In this document: one piece after another, positions 48,487-57,259 of the stretch | How the letters are laid out: the number at the start of each line of letters is the position of its first letter | How positions within the stretch are numbered: the first letter of the stretch is position 1 | Assembly (NCBI RefSeq): GCF_044466355.1 | Contig: NZ_JBITMQ010000004.1 | Span: 186,001 to 250,000 of the forward strand | Origin: Actinophytocola sp044466355 | Lineage (GTDB): Bacteria; Actinomycetota; Actinomycetes; Mycobacteriales; Pseudonocardiaceae | Length of the DNA: 64,000 nt | Direction of reading: 5' to 3' | The notes under the pieces: model-generated | Seen by the model: the letters and a program-made list of their open reading frames with translations, nothing else | Told to the model about the DNA's origin: nothing | Databases searched by the model: none | Program-made: the position numbers and the translations under genes

Positions 48487-49620
48487 ATGTACGAGATCGA
48501 CCTCAGCGACCCCGCGGTCATCACCGACCCGTTCACCGCCTACAACCGCGCCCGCGAGGCGGGGCCGGTGGCGCGGCTGAACGTGCCCGGCATGCCGATG
48601 TGGGCCCTGACCGGGCACGACGACGCCCGCGCGATGCTCACCGACCCGCGGTTCGCGATCCGGGCGGCGAGCTTCGTCGGCATCCCGGGCGTGCCCGACA
48701 GCTACGGGACCTACCTGCGGACGATGTCCGAGATGGACGGCCCGGACCACCTGCGGCTACGGCGCCTCGCCGCGCCCGGGTTCACGGCACGCCGCGCGCA
48801 GGACTTCCGGCCCGTCGTCGAACCGATCGTCGACAAGCTCCTCGCGAGCCTGCCGTCCGAGCCCGACCTGCTCCGCGACTTCGCGCGGCCGTTGCCGATG
48901 CTCGTCATCTGTGAGCTCGTGGGCATCCCGGAGCCGGACCGCGCCGCGTGGGTCGAGTGGGGCGCGATCGTCGCGTCCGGTGACGGCGCGCGGTTCGGCG
49001 AGGCGATCCCCGGCATCATCGAGGGCGCGAAGGCGCTGGTCGCGGCACGGCCGGAGACCGGTGTGGTCGCCGACCTCGTCCGCCAGGAGGACCGGCTGAC
49101 CGACACGGAACTGGTGTCGCTCGTGTGGCACATCGTGCTCGCGGGCCAGACCCCGGCGAACCTGATCGCGAACGCGGTGGCCGACCTGTGGACCCGGCCC
49201 GAGGACCTGGCGGCGCTGCGCGCCGAGCCCGCGCTGTGGCCGGGTGCGGTGGAGGAGCTGATGCGCTGGTGCGGACCGCAGCTGCTGACCGTGCCGAGGT
49301 TCGCGGCCGAGGACGTCGACCTGCACGGTGTCCGCGTCGCGGCGGGCGAGATGGTGACCGTCGCGATCGCCGCCGCCAACCGCGACCCGCGTGTGTTCGC
49401 CGACCCGGACCGCTTCGACCTCCGGCGCGGCGCGGCGACGCAGATCGGGTTCGGGCACGGGCCCCACTTCTGCCTCGGTGCGGCGCACGCGCGGGTGCAG
49501 ACGGAGGTGGCGTTGGCCGCGCTCGTGTCCCGCGGACTCACGCTCGCGGGTGAACCGGTGCGGGCGATGGACCCCGGCACGTGGCGTCTCGATGAGCTGC
49601 CGGTGCGCATGGGCGTGTGA
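48487..49620 (+). CDS. Cytochrome P450
   Basis: 377 residues. Heme-binding loop FGHGPHFCLGAAHAR with the axial Cys, ExxR in VEELMRWCGP and the I-helix segment VLAGQTPANLIAN. The usual I-helix (A/G)Gx(D/E)T acid is absent (AGQTP). Length and the early SEMDGPDHLRLRRLAAPGFT motif match bacterial class I P450s that take electrons from ferredoxin. No ferredoxin gene is adjacent. ATG at 48487. Its substrate is unknown, probably set by the divergent TetR gene's ligand. Confidence 0.88.
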   Translation: MYEIDLSDPAVITDPFTAYNRAREAGPVARLNVPGMPMWALTGHDDARAMLTDPRFAIRAASFVGIPGVPDSYGTYLRTMSEMDGPDHLRLRRLAAPGFTARRAQDFRPVVEPIVDKLLASLPSEPDLLRDFARPLPMLVICELVGIPEPDRAAWVEWGAIVASGDGARFGEAIPGIIEGAKALVAARPETGVVADLVRQEDRLTDTELVSLVWHIVLAGQTPANLIANAVADLWTRPEDLAALRAEPALWPGAVEELMRWCGPQLLTVPRFAAEDVDLHGVRVAAGEMVTVAIAAANRDPRVFADPDRFDLRRGAATQIGFGHGPHFCLGAAHARVQTEVALAALVSRGLTLAGEPVRAMDPGTWRLDELPVRMGV

Positions 49621-49675
49621 GCACCGCGGTTTCCGGGTAAGTCGGCCTCCAACCAAACACAGGAGGTCGGACCCC

Positions 49676-50209
49676 ATGATCCTGCGCCGGATCGCGCGTC
49701 CGATGCTGGCGGCCGTTTTCGTGTCCGGCGGCATCAACACGCTGCGCAACCCCAAACCCCGCGTCGAAACCGCCGGGCCCGCCGTCGACAAGGTCGCGAA
49801 CCGGGTCCGGGGCAGGATCCCGGACCGGGCCATGGACCGGGTGCCGGACAAGGTCGTCGACAAGGTCCCCACCGACACGGAGTCACTGGTCAAGATCAAC
49901 GCGGCCGCACAGGTCGGGGCCGGGATCATGCTCGGCATCGGCAGGTTCCCCCGGCTCGCCGCGCTGGTGCTGGCCGGCAGCACGGTGCCGACGACGCTCG
50001 CCGGCCATGCCTTCTGGGAGAAGAGCGACCCGGCGGAGCGGGCTCACCAGCAGGTCCAGTTCCTCAAGAACATGGGTCTGGTCGGCGGTCTCCTCCTCGC
50101 GGCGGCCGACACCGGCGGCAAGCCGTCCGCCGCGTGGCGGGCCAAGCACGCGGCCCGCTCCGCCGCGGCCACCGTGCAGGGCACGGTCAGCTCGGTGCTG
50201 CCCGGATGA
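49676..50209 (+). CDS. DoxX-family membrane protein
   Basis: 177 residues. IARPMLAAVFVSGGINTLRNPKPR near the N-terminus is the DoxX signature, followed by helices near residues 80-110 and 135-155 and a basic C-terminus. The loop (RVRGRIPDRAMDRVPDKVVDKV) is long and charged. ATG at 49676 follows AGGAGG. Convergent with the UPF0126 gene. DoxX proteins are linked to redox and thiol stress in some bacteria; the role here is open. Confidence 0.78.
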   Translation: MILRRIARPMLAAVFVSGGINTLRNPKPRVETAGPAVDKVANRVRGRIPDRAMDRVPDKVVDKVPTDTESLVKINAAAQVGAGIMLGIGRFPRLAALVLAGSTVPTTLAGHAFWEKSDPAERAHQQVQFLKNMGLVGGLLLAAADTGGKPSAAWRAKHAARSAAATVQGTVSSVLPG

Positions 50210-50213
50210 CAGC

Positions 50214-50855
50214 TCAGGTTCGTGGGGGCGGGGGCAGCTGCCAGCGGCGGGTGATGGCCAGGACGCGCAGCACCGTGCCCACCGCGGCGCCCGCGATCGC
50301 GGCCGGGACCTGGGGGAGACCCAGCTCCACGGCCACGACGAACACCAGCGCGGACAGCATGGCGACGGAGACGTAGACGTCCTTGCGCACCAGCACGGCC
50401 CGCTCACCGGCGAGCACGTCACGCAGGATGCCGCCGCAGGTCGCGGTGAGGATGCCCATCACGACGGCGACCGGCGCCACCACGCCCTCGTCCCGTGCGA
50501 TCAGGGCGCCGACGACCGCGAACGCGCTGATCCCCAGCGCGTCCAGGAACAGCAGTGTCTGCCTGCGCCGGGGCCCGGCGCCGACGAACCACATCAGCGT
50601 CGCGGCGCCCACGCAGACGTAGAGGTAGCCCGGCGCCTGCAGCCAGAAGACGGGCCGGTCGAGCGCGAGGTCGCGCAGCGTGCCGCCACCGATGCCGGCC
50701 ACCGTGCCGAGCAGGGCCGCCGACACCAGGTCGAGCCGCCGGTCCCGGGCACGGACCGTGCTGCCCATCGCGAACGTCGCGACACCGACGTAGTCCAGAA
50801 CCGCGGTCAACACCACGTCCGGCAGTCTCACATGGACGGTGCGGGCCGGAAGCAT
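50214..50855 (-). CDS. UPF0126/TRIC-family membrane protein
   Basis: About 213 residues with six to seven helices in two repeated halves, each with a glycine motif: GTVAGIGGGTLRDLALDRPVF and GILTATCGGILRDVLAGERAV (by position). This internal repeat is the mark of the UPF0126/YicG-like trimeric cation-channel-related proteins. ATG at 50855 is used with GGTGGGG upstream; GTG at 50831 would make a 205-residue form. It is divergent from the LuxR gene. Confidence 0.82.
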   Translation of the reverse strand: MLPARTVHVRLPDVVLTAVLDYVGVATFAMGSTVRARDRRLDLVSAALLGTVAGIGGGTLRDLALDRPVFWLQAPGYLYVCVGAATLMWFVGAGPRRRQTLLFLDALGISAFAVVGALIARDEGVVAPVAVVMGILTATCGGILRDVLAGERAVLVRKDVYVSVAMLSALVFVVAVELGLPQVPAAIAGAAVGTVLRVLAITRRWQLPPPPRT

Positions 50856-50932
50856 CCCCACCACCCCGTTCGCGCGTCACCAGTACCGAAGCGGTGTCGA
50901 TACCGTGCTTCGGTGCGGACGGAGGTCGGGCG

Positions 50933-51913
50933 ATGACGGACAGGATGCTGACGGGGCTGGTGTCGGACGAGGCCGCGGCGGCATACGACCGGTTGCACGA
51001 GGCCGTGCACCTGCCGGTCGGCGCCGGTCCCGGCCGGTTCGACCCCGACGACAGCCCGGCGCGGGAGCTGCTCGACGCGGGCCTGATCACGTTCGCGGGC
51101 CACGGCGACGGCCGCCGCGCCCGCGCGGTGCACCCGTCGATCGCGCTGCGCAGGCTGCTCGACCGGCAGCACCGGCACCTGACCGTGCTGCAGTCCGGCC
51201 TGGCCGAGACGTGGCAGCGCTTCGCCGCGCTGGTGTCCCCGGTCAGCGGCCTGACCGACGGCGACCTGGACGGCGAGGACGTCCGCGCCGTGCGCGACCG
51301 CGCCGAGATGGCCCGGCTCGCGGCGGGGCTGTACCGGTCACCGCGCAGGTTGCTGCGTGCCACGTTCACCGCCCGCTCCGGCAACGAACCGACGACCGAG
51401 GGCCTGCTGCTGCCCCCTCCCGACTCGATCGCGGCGGGTGTGGAGTTCCGCATGCTGTACGACGCGCAGCACGCGGCGGACAACTGGGGTTCCTACAGCA
51501 TCGAACAGTCCGTGCTGGCCGGCGAGCAGGCGCGGGTGCGTCAGACGGTGCCGCTGAAGATGATGCACGTCGACGACACGGTCGCCCTCGTCACCATCGA
51601 CCACAGGGGTGCCCGCGGTGCGCTGCACATCGAGTCCCCGGCCCTGCTGAAACTGCTGGCGGAGTGGTTCGACGCGATGTGGTCCGCGCCGGACACGACC
51701 CCGATCGGCGGCAAGGTGCCGGACGAGCTGACGCCCGCCCGGCAGAAGGTGCTGACCCTGCTCGCGTCCGGGCTGACCGACGAGTCGATCGCCAACCACA
51801 CGGGGACGGCCGTCCGCACGGTGCGCAGGCACGTGAGCGCGATCCTGGAGATCCTGCAGGTGGACAGCCGGTTCGCGGCGGGCGTGGCCGCGGTACGCCG
51901 CGGCTGGCTATAG
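50933..51913 (+). CDS. LuxR-family transcriptional regulator
   Basis: 326 residues. The C-terminal HTH (LTPARQKVLTLLASGLTDESIANHTGTAVRTVRRH, by position 257-291) is of the GerE/LuxR type. The first ~230 residues are helical (LLDRQHRHLTVLQSGLAETWQ) without a phosphoacceptor domain, resembling single-protein actinobacterial LuxR regulators that sense an unknown ligand. ATG at 50933 follows GGAGG. No target operator is obvious. Confidence 0.82.
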   Translation: MTDRMLTGLVSDEAAAAYDRLHEAVHLPVGAGPGRFDPDDSPARELLDAGLITFAGHGDGRRARAVHPSIALRRLLDRQHRHLTVLQSGLAETWQRFAALVSPVSGLTDGDLDGEDVRAVRDRAEMARLAAGLYRSPRRLLRATFTARSGNEPTTEGLLLPPPDSIAAGVEFRMLYDAQHAADNWGSYSIEQSVLAGEQARVRQTVPLKMMHVDDTVALVTIDHRGARGALHIESPALLKLLAEWFDAMWSAPDTTPIGGKVPDELTPARQKVLTLLASGLTDESIANHTGTAVRTVRRHVSAILEILQVDSRFAAGVAAVRRGWL

Positions 51914-52068
51914 CCGGGCGCACCGAGCCGGACTCGCGGGATGGCCGAAAGGGGACATTGACCGCAAGAGCACTCGTGGTGGTGACGCCGTGACCCGATG
52001 CTTGCTCCGTGATCGCGGAGGGAGTCAGGATGCGCGGCGTCACCGATTCCGGGTGAGGCTCGGGGCTG

Positions 52069-52176
52069 CTACTGGTCGCGGCGCCTCCGGCGGGTGAACA
52101 GGAGCAGCCCCAGGCCCAGCGCCAGCACCACCACGCCCGCGATGACCATCTCCGTCACCGCCGTCACCGCCGTCAC
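52069..52176 (-). CDS. Single-helix small membrane protein coupled to the secreted protein gene
   Basis: 35 residues from a GTG at 52176 that shares bases with the stop of the preceding gene (GTGA overlap). It is just a helix (MVIAGVVVLALGLGLLLFT by position 10-28) followed by five Arg and DQ, the same layout as a sortase-type or tail-anchor transmembrane end but without LPxTG. It could anchor the secreted partner, or be its frameshifted C-terminus. Not checked experimentally. Confidence 0.5.
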   Translation of the reverse strand: MTAVTAVTEMVIAGVVVLALGLGLLLFTRRRRRDQ

Positions 52177-52538
52177 GCCGGTCCGCCCTGCGGCACGGGT
52201 GTCACCGGCGCCGTGACCTGGGCGGTCACCGTGTCCGTCGCGTCGAGCGTGGTCCGGCACGTCGTCGACTCGCCCGGTGTCAGGATCGCCGGGAGGCAGT
52301 CCATTGTGGACACCTCGTGTAGCGTGACCGGGCGGGTGTTGGGCGCCGTGACCGCGTACGTCACCGTGGGCGCACCGTCCACACCGGACTCGCCGTCGGA
52401 GCCGCCCACGCCCGGTGCGCCGTCCGCGTACTCGAAGACCTGTGGTGACGGCGCCGCCGACGCCGTGCCGGCGGAAGTGACGCTGACCACACCGGCGGCG
52501 AGCAGCGTCACGAGGGCAGCGGAAACCCTGCGAATCAT
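52173..52538 (-). CDS. Secreted Thr-rich protein
   Basis: 121 residues with a Sec signal peptide (MIRRVSAALVTLLAAGVVS, cleavage near TASAA-AP). The mature part is Thr/Val-rich (TVTYAVTAPNTRPVTL, CLPAILTPGESTTC) with two cysteines that could pair, resembling small Ig-like surface domains. ATG at 52538. The next small gene overlaps by 4 nt. Confidence 0.65.
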   Translation of the reverse strand: MIRRVSAALVTLLAAGVVSVTSAGTASAAPSPQVFEYADGAPGVGGSDGESGVDGAPTVTYAVTAPNTRPVTLHEVSTMDCLPAILTPGESTTCRTTLDATDTVTAQVTAPVTPVPQGGPA

Positions 52539-52674
52539 TGACACACCCAATATGTCCCGAGACCGCTGGTGCCCGAGTCCGACCCCCGACAGTCAGTGAC
52601 GACGGTGGCCAGCGGTGTGCCGTGCCGTGCGACGTGGACGATCTTGCCACGGTCGTCAAATTCCGAACCGTGTC

Positions 52675-52703
52675 TTGACAGCGACCGTCCGTTCCGATTG
52701 TGT
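52675..52703 (+). promoter_or_regulatory. Candidate promoter upstream of conservon 2
   Basis: TTGACA (52675-52680) followed 17 nt later by TTGTGT (52698-52703), about 60 nt before the kinase start. The -35 is perfect; the -10 is poor, so the assignment is tentative. Confidence 0.4.
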
Positions 52704-52763
52704 GCTCAGGCCAGGTCGGACTGTAATGCGAATCACCCACGCCGGAAGTCAGGGCGGACAGTA

Positions 52764-55043
52764 ATGGGCAGTGGGGCCCAGGAGACGCGCGAGCGCGACT
52801 CCACGAGATGGCGCATCGACAACTGGAACCTGCGGACGAAGGTGGCGGCGGTCCTGCTGCTGCCCGCAATCATCGCGCTCGTGCTCGGTGCGGTCCGCGT
52901 GCAGTCGCGACTGGACGAGGCGAACCGGCTGAGCACGATCCGCGACCAGATGGCGGTGCTCGGCGAATCGTTGCGGCTGGCGGATCTCGTCGTCGACGAG
53001 ATGGTCACCGCGGTGATCAACGACCGGGGTGACCGCCCGCGCCTGCGCACGCAGCGAGCGGCCGTCGACCGGCAGGTGGTCACCGTGCGCGAGGCCGTGG
53101 ACTTCGCGCGGCTGCCCGCACAGGTCGACCGGACGCTGTCCGACGCGCTCGGCCGGCTCGCCGCGGTGCGCGTCCAGACCAGCAACGACGTCGGTGACCC
53201 CGTCACGGACCTCGCCGCCTACCAGGAGGTCGTCAACGGCCTCACCGAACTGGTGCCCGGCGTGGTCGAGGTGGCGCGGAGCGGCGACCTCGACGATCTG
53301 TCCACTTCGGTCCGGTCGCTGTTGCTGCTGCGCTCGTCGCTCGCCGCCGAGGAGGCGCTGATCCGGCACACGACCGCGCCCGGCAACCGCGCGATCGCCG
53401 CAGCGGCACAACAGTCGGCCGCCGAGGAACGCGTGCTCGGCGAGCAACTGCAGCTCGACCTGCCCGACCGCGCCGCCGCCGACTTCGCCGCCGCGACCGA
53501 CACCGCGGCCGCCCGCCGCGCCACGCTGCGGCAGGCCGTCGTCGACCCGCGTGCGGTGGACCTGCGGGACCTGCTGCCGAACCTGCGCACCGAGACCGAT
53601 CGTGTCCGCGAGCTGTCACGGACACTCGTCACCTCGCTCGGTGACACGGTCGCCGCCCGCACCAGCGAGGCCCGTTCCGCCGCCCTGCGGGACGCCGCCA
53701 TCGTGATCGCCGCGCTGCTCACCGCGCTCGCCGTCGCACTGGTCGTCGCGCGATCGCTGCTGTCGCCGGTCCGGCGGCTGCGGGAGGCAGCGTTGCGCGC
53801 CGCCCGCGAACAGCTGCCGAAGACCGTCGAGCGCGTGCGTGCCGGTGAACAGGTCGACTGGACGTCCGTGCAGGCCGTGCCGGTGCGTGGCACCGAGGAG
53901 ATCGGCCAGCTGGCGCGGGCGTTCGACGACATGCACGCGCAGGCCGTCCGCCTCGCCGGTGAACAGGCCGAGCTGCGCAGGCAGGTCAGCGAGATGTTCA
54001 TGACGCTGTCCCGCCGCAGCCAGACGCTCGTCGAGTCGCAGCTCGAGGTGATCGAGAACCTGGAGAACGACGAGCAGGACCCGCGCAGGCTCGCCGGGTT
54101 GTTCCGGCTCGACCACCTCGCGACCCGCCTGCGCCGCAACGGGGAGAACCTGCAGGTGCTCGCGGGCGGCACCCCCGCGCGCCGCGACACGTCACCGGTC
54201 ACGGTCGTGGAGCTGTTGCGCGCGGCCACGTCCGAGATCGACGACTACCAGCGCATCACGCTCGCGCACGCCCCGACCGGCTCGGTCCGCGCGTCCGCGG
54301 CGGCCGACGTCGTGCACATCCTTTCCGAGCTGCTGGAGAACGCGACCCGCTTCTCGCCGCCGGACCGCAAGGTCGTCCTGTCCGCCGACCGCGGCGCCGA
54401 CGGCGGCCTGCTGTTCGAGGTCGTCGACGCCGGTCTCGGCATGGCGGCCGACGACATCGCCGCCGCGAACGAACGGCTCGCGGCGACCGACGCCGTCGAC
54501 CCGGAGACCACCCGCCGCATGGGGCTGTACGTGGTGAGCCGCCTCGCCGCCCGCCACGGCGTGCTGGTCCGGCTGCGGCCCACGTTCGAACGCGCGAACC
54601 ACGCCGGGATCACCGCCAGCATCCACGTGCCGGGCACGCTGGTCATCGCGGGCACCACACCGGAGAGCATGGCCGCCGCCACCCTCACCGTCGCGGTCCC
54701 GGCGCGCAAGGAGATCGCCGCCGCCGCGCCTCCCGAGCTCGCGCCGGAACCCGCCACCTCGAGCTGGTTCGTCGAGGAGACCGTGCCGGAGGAGCCGCCG
54801 TCGAACCAGTGGCTCACCCCGGCCGTGCCGGTGCGCGAGCCCGTACCGCAACAACCCGCCACCACGGCGAACGGCCTCCCCGTCCGCACGCCCGGTGCGC
54901 GCGCACTGCCCGCCGAACGCCCCAAAACCGCTCCGCGGACCGGCTTCCGGGACCCCGAGGCGATCAGGAGCAACCTCTCCCGGCACTACGACGGCGTGCT
55001 CGCCGCGCGCCGTGCCCGTGAGCAGCCCGGGTCGGCGGGATGA
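52764..55043 (+). CDS. Conservon sensor kinase (CvnA-type), second copy
   Basis: 759 residues. Helices near 27-47 and 310-330 bracket a helical sensory domain, then HAMP (LLSPVRRLREAALRAAREQ), LDHLATRLRRNGENL with the likely phospho-His, N box LLENATRFSPP and GLYVVSRLAARHG. Compared with the first kinase it has a shorter Pro-rich tail. ATG at 52764. It heads the second kinase-roadblock-DUF742-GTPase set. Confidence 0.85.
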   Translation: MGSGAQETRERDSTRWRIDNWNLRTKVAAVLLLPAIIALVLGAVRVQSRLDEANRLSTIRDQMAVLGESLRLADLVVDEMVTAVINDRGDRPRLRTQRAAVDRQVVTVREAVDFARLPAQVDRTLSDALGRLAAVRVQTSNDVGDPVTDLAAYQEVVNGLTELVPGVVEVARSGDLDDLSTSVRSLLLLRSSLAAEEALIRHTTAPGNRAIAAAAQQSAAEERVLGEQLQLDLPDRAAADFAAATDTAAARRATLRQAVVDPRAVDLRDLLPNLRTETDRVRELSRTLVTSLGDTVAARTSEARSAALRDAAIVIAALLTALAVALVVARSLLSPVRRLREAALRAAREQLPKTVERVRAGEQVDWTSVQAVPVRGTEEIGQLARAFDDMHAQAVRLAGEQAELRRQVSEMFMTLSRRSQTLVESQLEVIENLENDEQDPRRLAGLFRLDHLATRLRRNGENLQVLAGGTPARRDTSPVTVVELLRAATSEIDDYQRITLAHAPTGSVRASAAADVVHILSELLENATRFSPPDRKVVLSADRGADGGLLFEVVDAGLGMAADDIAAANERLAATDAVDPETTRRMGLYVVSRLAARHGVLVRLRPTFERANHAGITASIHVPGTLVIAGTTPESMAAATLTVAVPARKEIAAAAPPELAPEPATSSWFVEETVPEEPPSNQWLTPAVPVREPVPQQPATTANGLPVRTPGARALPAERPKTAPRTGFRDPEAIRSNLSRHYDGVLAARRAREQPGSAG

Positions 55044-55078
55044 ACACGGGGCCGAACAAGGATGGGAAAGCACACGAG

Positions 55079-55495
55079 ATGAGTGAAGGCACGACTGCCA
55101 CCGAGCAGTCGCTCGGCTGGCTGGTTTCCGCGTTCACACAGGAGGTGCCCGGCGTCGCGCACGCGGTGCTGGTGTCCGCGGACGGCCTGCTCGTCGCGGC
55201 GAGCGACGCGCTGCCACGGGACCGGGCCGACCAGCTGTCCGCGCTCACCGCGGGGCTCACGAGCCTGACGGTCGGCGCCGCGGACCTGTTCACCGCGGGC
55301 CGCGTCGTCCAGTCGGTGATCGAGATGGAGGGCGGGTTCCTGCTGCTGATGAGCGTCGGCGACGGCTCGCACCTCGCGGTGATCGCCGCCGCCGGGTGCG
55401 ACATCGGGCTCGTCGGGTACGAGATGACGCTGCTCGTCGACCGGGTCGGGCGGATGGTCGACACGCCCGTGCGCGGAGCGCCGGAACAGGGCTGA
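55079..55495 (+). CDS. Roadblock/LC7 domain protein (CvnB-type), second copy
   Basis: 138 residues: SLGWLVSAFTQEVPGVAHAV, VLVSADGLLVAAS and GLVGYEMTLLVDRVGRM give the roadblock/LC7 fold. ATG at 55079 with GGGAAAG upstream, 36 nt after the kinase stop. It is the expected partner of the GTPase at 55853-56440. Confidence 0.87.
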   Translation: MSEGTTATEQSLGWLVSAFTQEVPGVAHAVLVSADGLLVAASDALPRDRADQLSALTAGLTSLTVGAADLFTAGRVVQSVIEMEGGFLLLMSVGDGSHLAVIAAAGCDIGLVGYEMTLLVDRVGRMVDTPVRGAPEQG

Positions 55496-55500
55496 CACGG

Positions 55501-55872
55501 GTGGGCAGAACCGACGACGGGGAACGGCCGTCGCCAGCGCTCGCGCGGCCGTACTCGTGGACCGAGGGGCGAACCGAGCCGACGGTCGAGATCGCGGTCG
55601 AGGCACGGGTGGTGACCACCGCGGCGGGCCGTGACCTGCCGCCGAGGCTGACCAGTGCCGCGTGGACGATCACGCAGCTGTGCCTGCGTCCCCGGTCGGT
55701 GGCCGAGCTGGCCGCGTACCTCGCGGTGCCGCTCGGGGTGGTGAAGGTGCTGGTCGCCGACCTGCTTGCCGAGGGGATGGTGCACGTCGAGGCCACCCTC
55801 GCCCGCGACGCGGACGACGCGCAGCGGCGCGAGCTGATCGAGAGGGTCCTGAGTGGACTACGGGCGAAGTGA
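55501..55872 (+). CDS. DUF742 protein (CvnC-type), second copy
   Basis: 123 residues from the GTG at 55501: ARPYSWTEGRTEPTVE and SVAELAAYLAVPLGVVKVLVADL are the DUF742 pattern with a winged-helix core. It is 5 nt after the roadblock stop and overlaps the GTPase start by 20 nt. Confidence 0.87.
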   Translation: MGRTDDGERPSPALARPYSWTEGRTEPTVEIAVEARVVTTAAGRDLPPRLTSAAWTITQLCLRPRSVAELAAYLAVPLGVVKVLVADLLAEGMVHVEATLARDADDAQRRELIERVLSGLRAK

Positions 55873-56440
55873 ACGGATCACGTCGGCGAAGATCGTGGTG
55901 GCCGGCGGTTTCGGGGTCGGGAAGACCACGTTCGTCGGTGCGATGTCGGAGATCACCCCGTTGCGCACCGAGGCGTTGATGACCAGCGCGAGCGTCGGCG
56001 TCGACGAGCTGTCGGTGACCCCGAACAAGCTCGCCACCACCGTCGCCATGGACTTCGGCAGGCTGACACTCGCGAGCGATCTCGTGCTGTACGTGTTCGG
56101 CACCCCGGGCCAGCGGCGGTTCTGGTTCATGTGGGACGACATCGTGCAGGGCGCGGTCGCCGCGGTGGTGCTGGTGGACACGCGGCGGCTCGCGGACGGG
56201 TTCTCCGCCATCGACTACTTCGAGTCGCGCGGCATGCCGTTCCTGGTGGCGGTCAACGAGTTCGACGGCGCCCGCCGCTTCACCACCGACGAGGTGCGCG
56301 AGGCGCTGCGGATCGCGCCGGACATCCGGATCGTCACCTGCGACGCCCGTGACGGGAAGTCGGCCACGGGCGTGCTGATCGCCGCGAGCGAGCACGCACT
56401 GTCCACTCTGGACGCGCGGCGGCCGGTCCGCCGGTACTGA
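55853..56440 (+). CDS. Conservon small GTPase (CvnD-type), second copy
   Basis: 195 residues from the GTG at 55853: P-loop GGFGVGKTTFVGA, TTVAMDFGR, VFGTPGQRRFWFMWD and VNEFDGA. The order and overlap match the first conservon, so the two are paralogous operons. The MHYT gene follows by 10 nt. Confidence 0.92.
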   Translation: MDYGRSERITSAKIVVAGGFGVGKTTFVGAMSEITPLRTEALMTSASVGVDELSVTPNKLATTVAMDFGRLTLASDLVLYVFGTPGQRRFWFMWDDIVQGAVAAVVLVDTRRLADGFSAIDYFESRGMPFLVAVNEFDGARRFTTDEVREALRIAPDIRIVTCDARDGKSATGVLIAASEHALSTLDARRPVRRY

Positions 56441-56450
56441 GAGGTCTGCC

Positions 56451-57221
56451 ATGGTCAACCACTTCGAGATGGGTGTCTGGCTGCTGTTCCTCGCGTACGT
56501 CACGTCGTTCACCGGCGCGACGATCGGCCTGGCGTGCACCGTGCGGTCCCGCGCCGCGACGACACCGGCGGTGCGTGTCGCGTGGCTCGTGCTCGCGTCG
56601 CTGTCGATCGGCGGGGTCGGCGTGTGGCTGATGCACTTCATCGCGCTGCTCGGGTTCGGCACCCCGGGCAACCCGATCCGGTACGACGTCGGCAGGACGC
56701 TGCTGTCGGCGGTGCTCGCGGTGTCGGCCGTGTTCGGGGGCCTGGCGCTGCTGGGGCAGCGGTTCGTGCCGTGGCGGCTCGCGGTCGCCGGGGCGGTCAC
56801 CGGGCTCGCGGTGGTCCTCATGCACTACACCGGCATGTGGGCGGTGAACGTGCGCGGAACCGTGGACTACCAGCCGGGTCTCGTGGTGCTGTCGGTGATC
56901 GTCGCCTTGCTGGCCGCGACCGCCGCGCTGTGGTTCGCCGTGACGGTGGACCGGTTGCCGATGCGGCTGGCCGCGGGCGCGGTCCTCGCGCTGGCGTCGA
57001 CGGGCATGCACTACACGGGCATGGCGGCGATGACCGTGCGGTTGGACGCGGCGGCACCGGATCCGCGCGGCGTCGAGGTGTTCAGCTTCCTGTTCCCCGT
57101 GTTCGTGCTCGCGGCCGCGGCGCTGGCGCTGCCGATCGTCGCGCTGCTGACCGTCAACCCCGACAACGATTCCCCGAGTGTGACGCGATCGGGTGTAACT
57201 GTCGCCATACAGGAGCGATGA
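56451..57221 (+). CDS. MHYT-domain integral membrane protein
   Basis: 256 residues, seven predicted helices. Three MHYT-type repeats: WLMHFIALLGF, LMHYTGMWAV and GMHYTGMAAM, which are proposed to bind a metal and sense a gas such as O2, CO or NO. There is no GGDEF or kinase domain attached, so it is a sensor-only version. It starts 10 nt after the GTPase stop and its stop overlaps a possible GH25 start, so it seems part of the conservon 2 operon. Confidence 0.88.
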   Translation: MVNHFEMGVWLLFLAYVTSFTGATIGLACTVRSRAATTPAVRVAWLVLASLSIGGVGVWLMHFIALLGFGTPGNPIRYDVGRTLLSAVLAVSAVFGGLALLGQRFVPWRLAVAGAVTGLAVVLMHYTGMWAVNVRGTVDYQPGLVVLSVIVALLAATAALWFAVTVDRLPMRLAAGAVLALASTGMHYTGMAAMTVRLDAAAPDPRGVEVFSFLFPVFVLAAAALALPIVALLTVNPDNDSPSVTRSGVTVAIQER

Positions 57222-57259
57222 GAAAACGAAGAGATCTTTCGGTCCCCAGGGGGAGTTCC

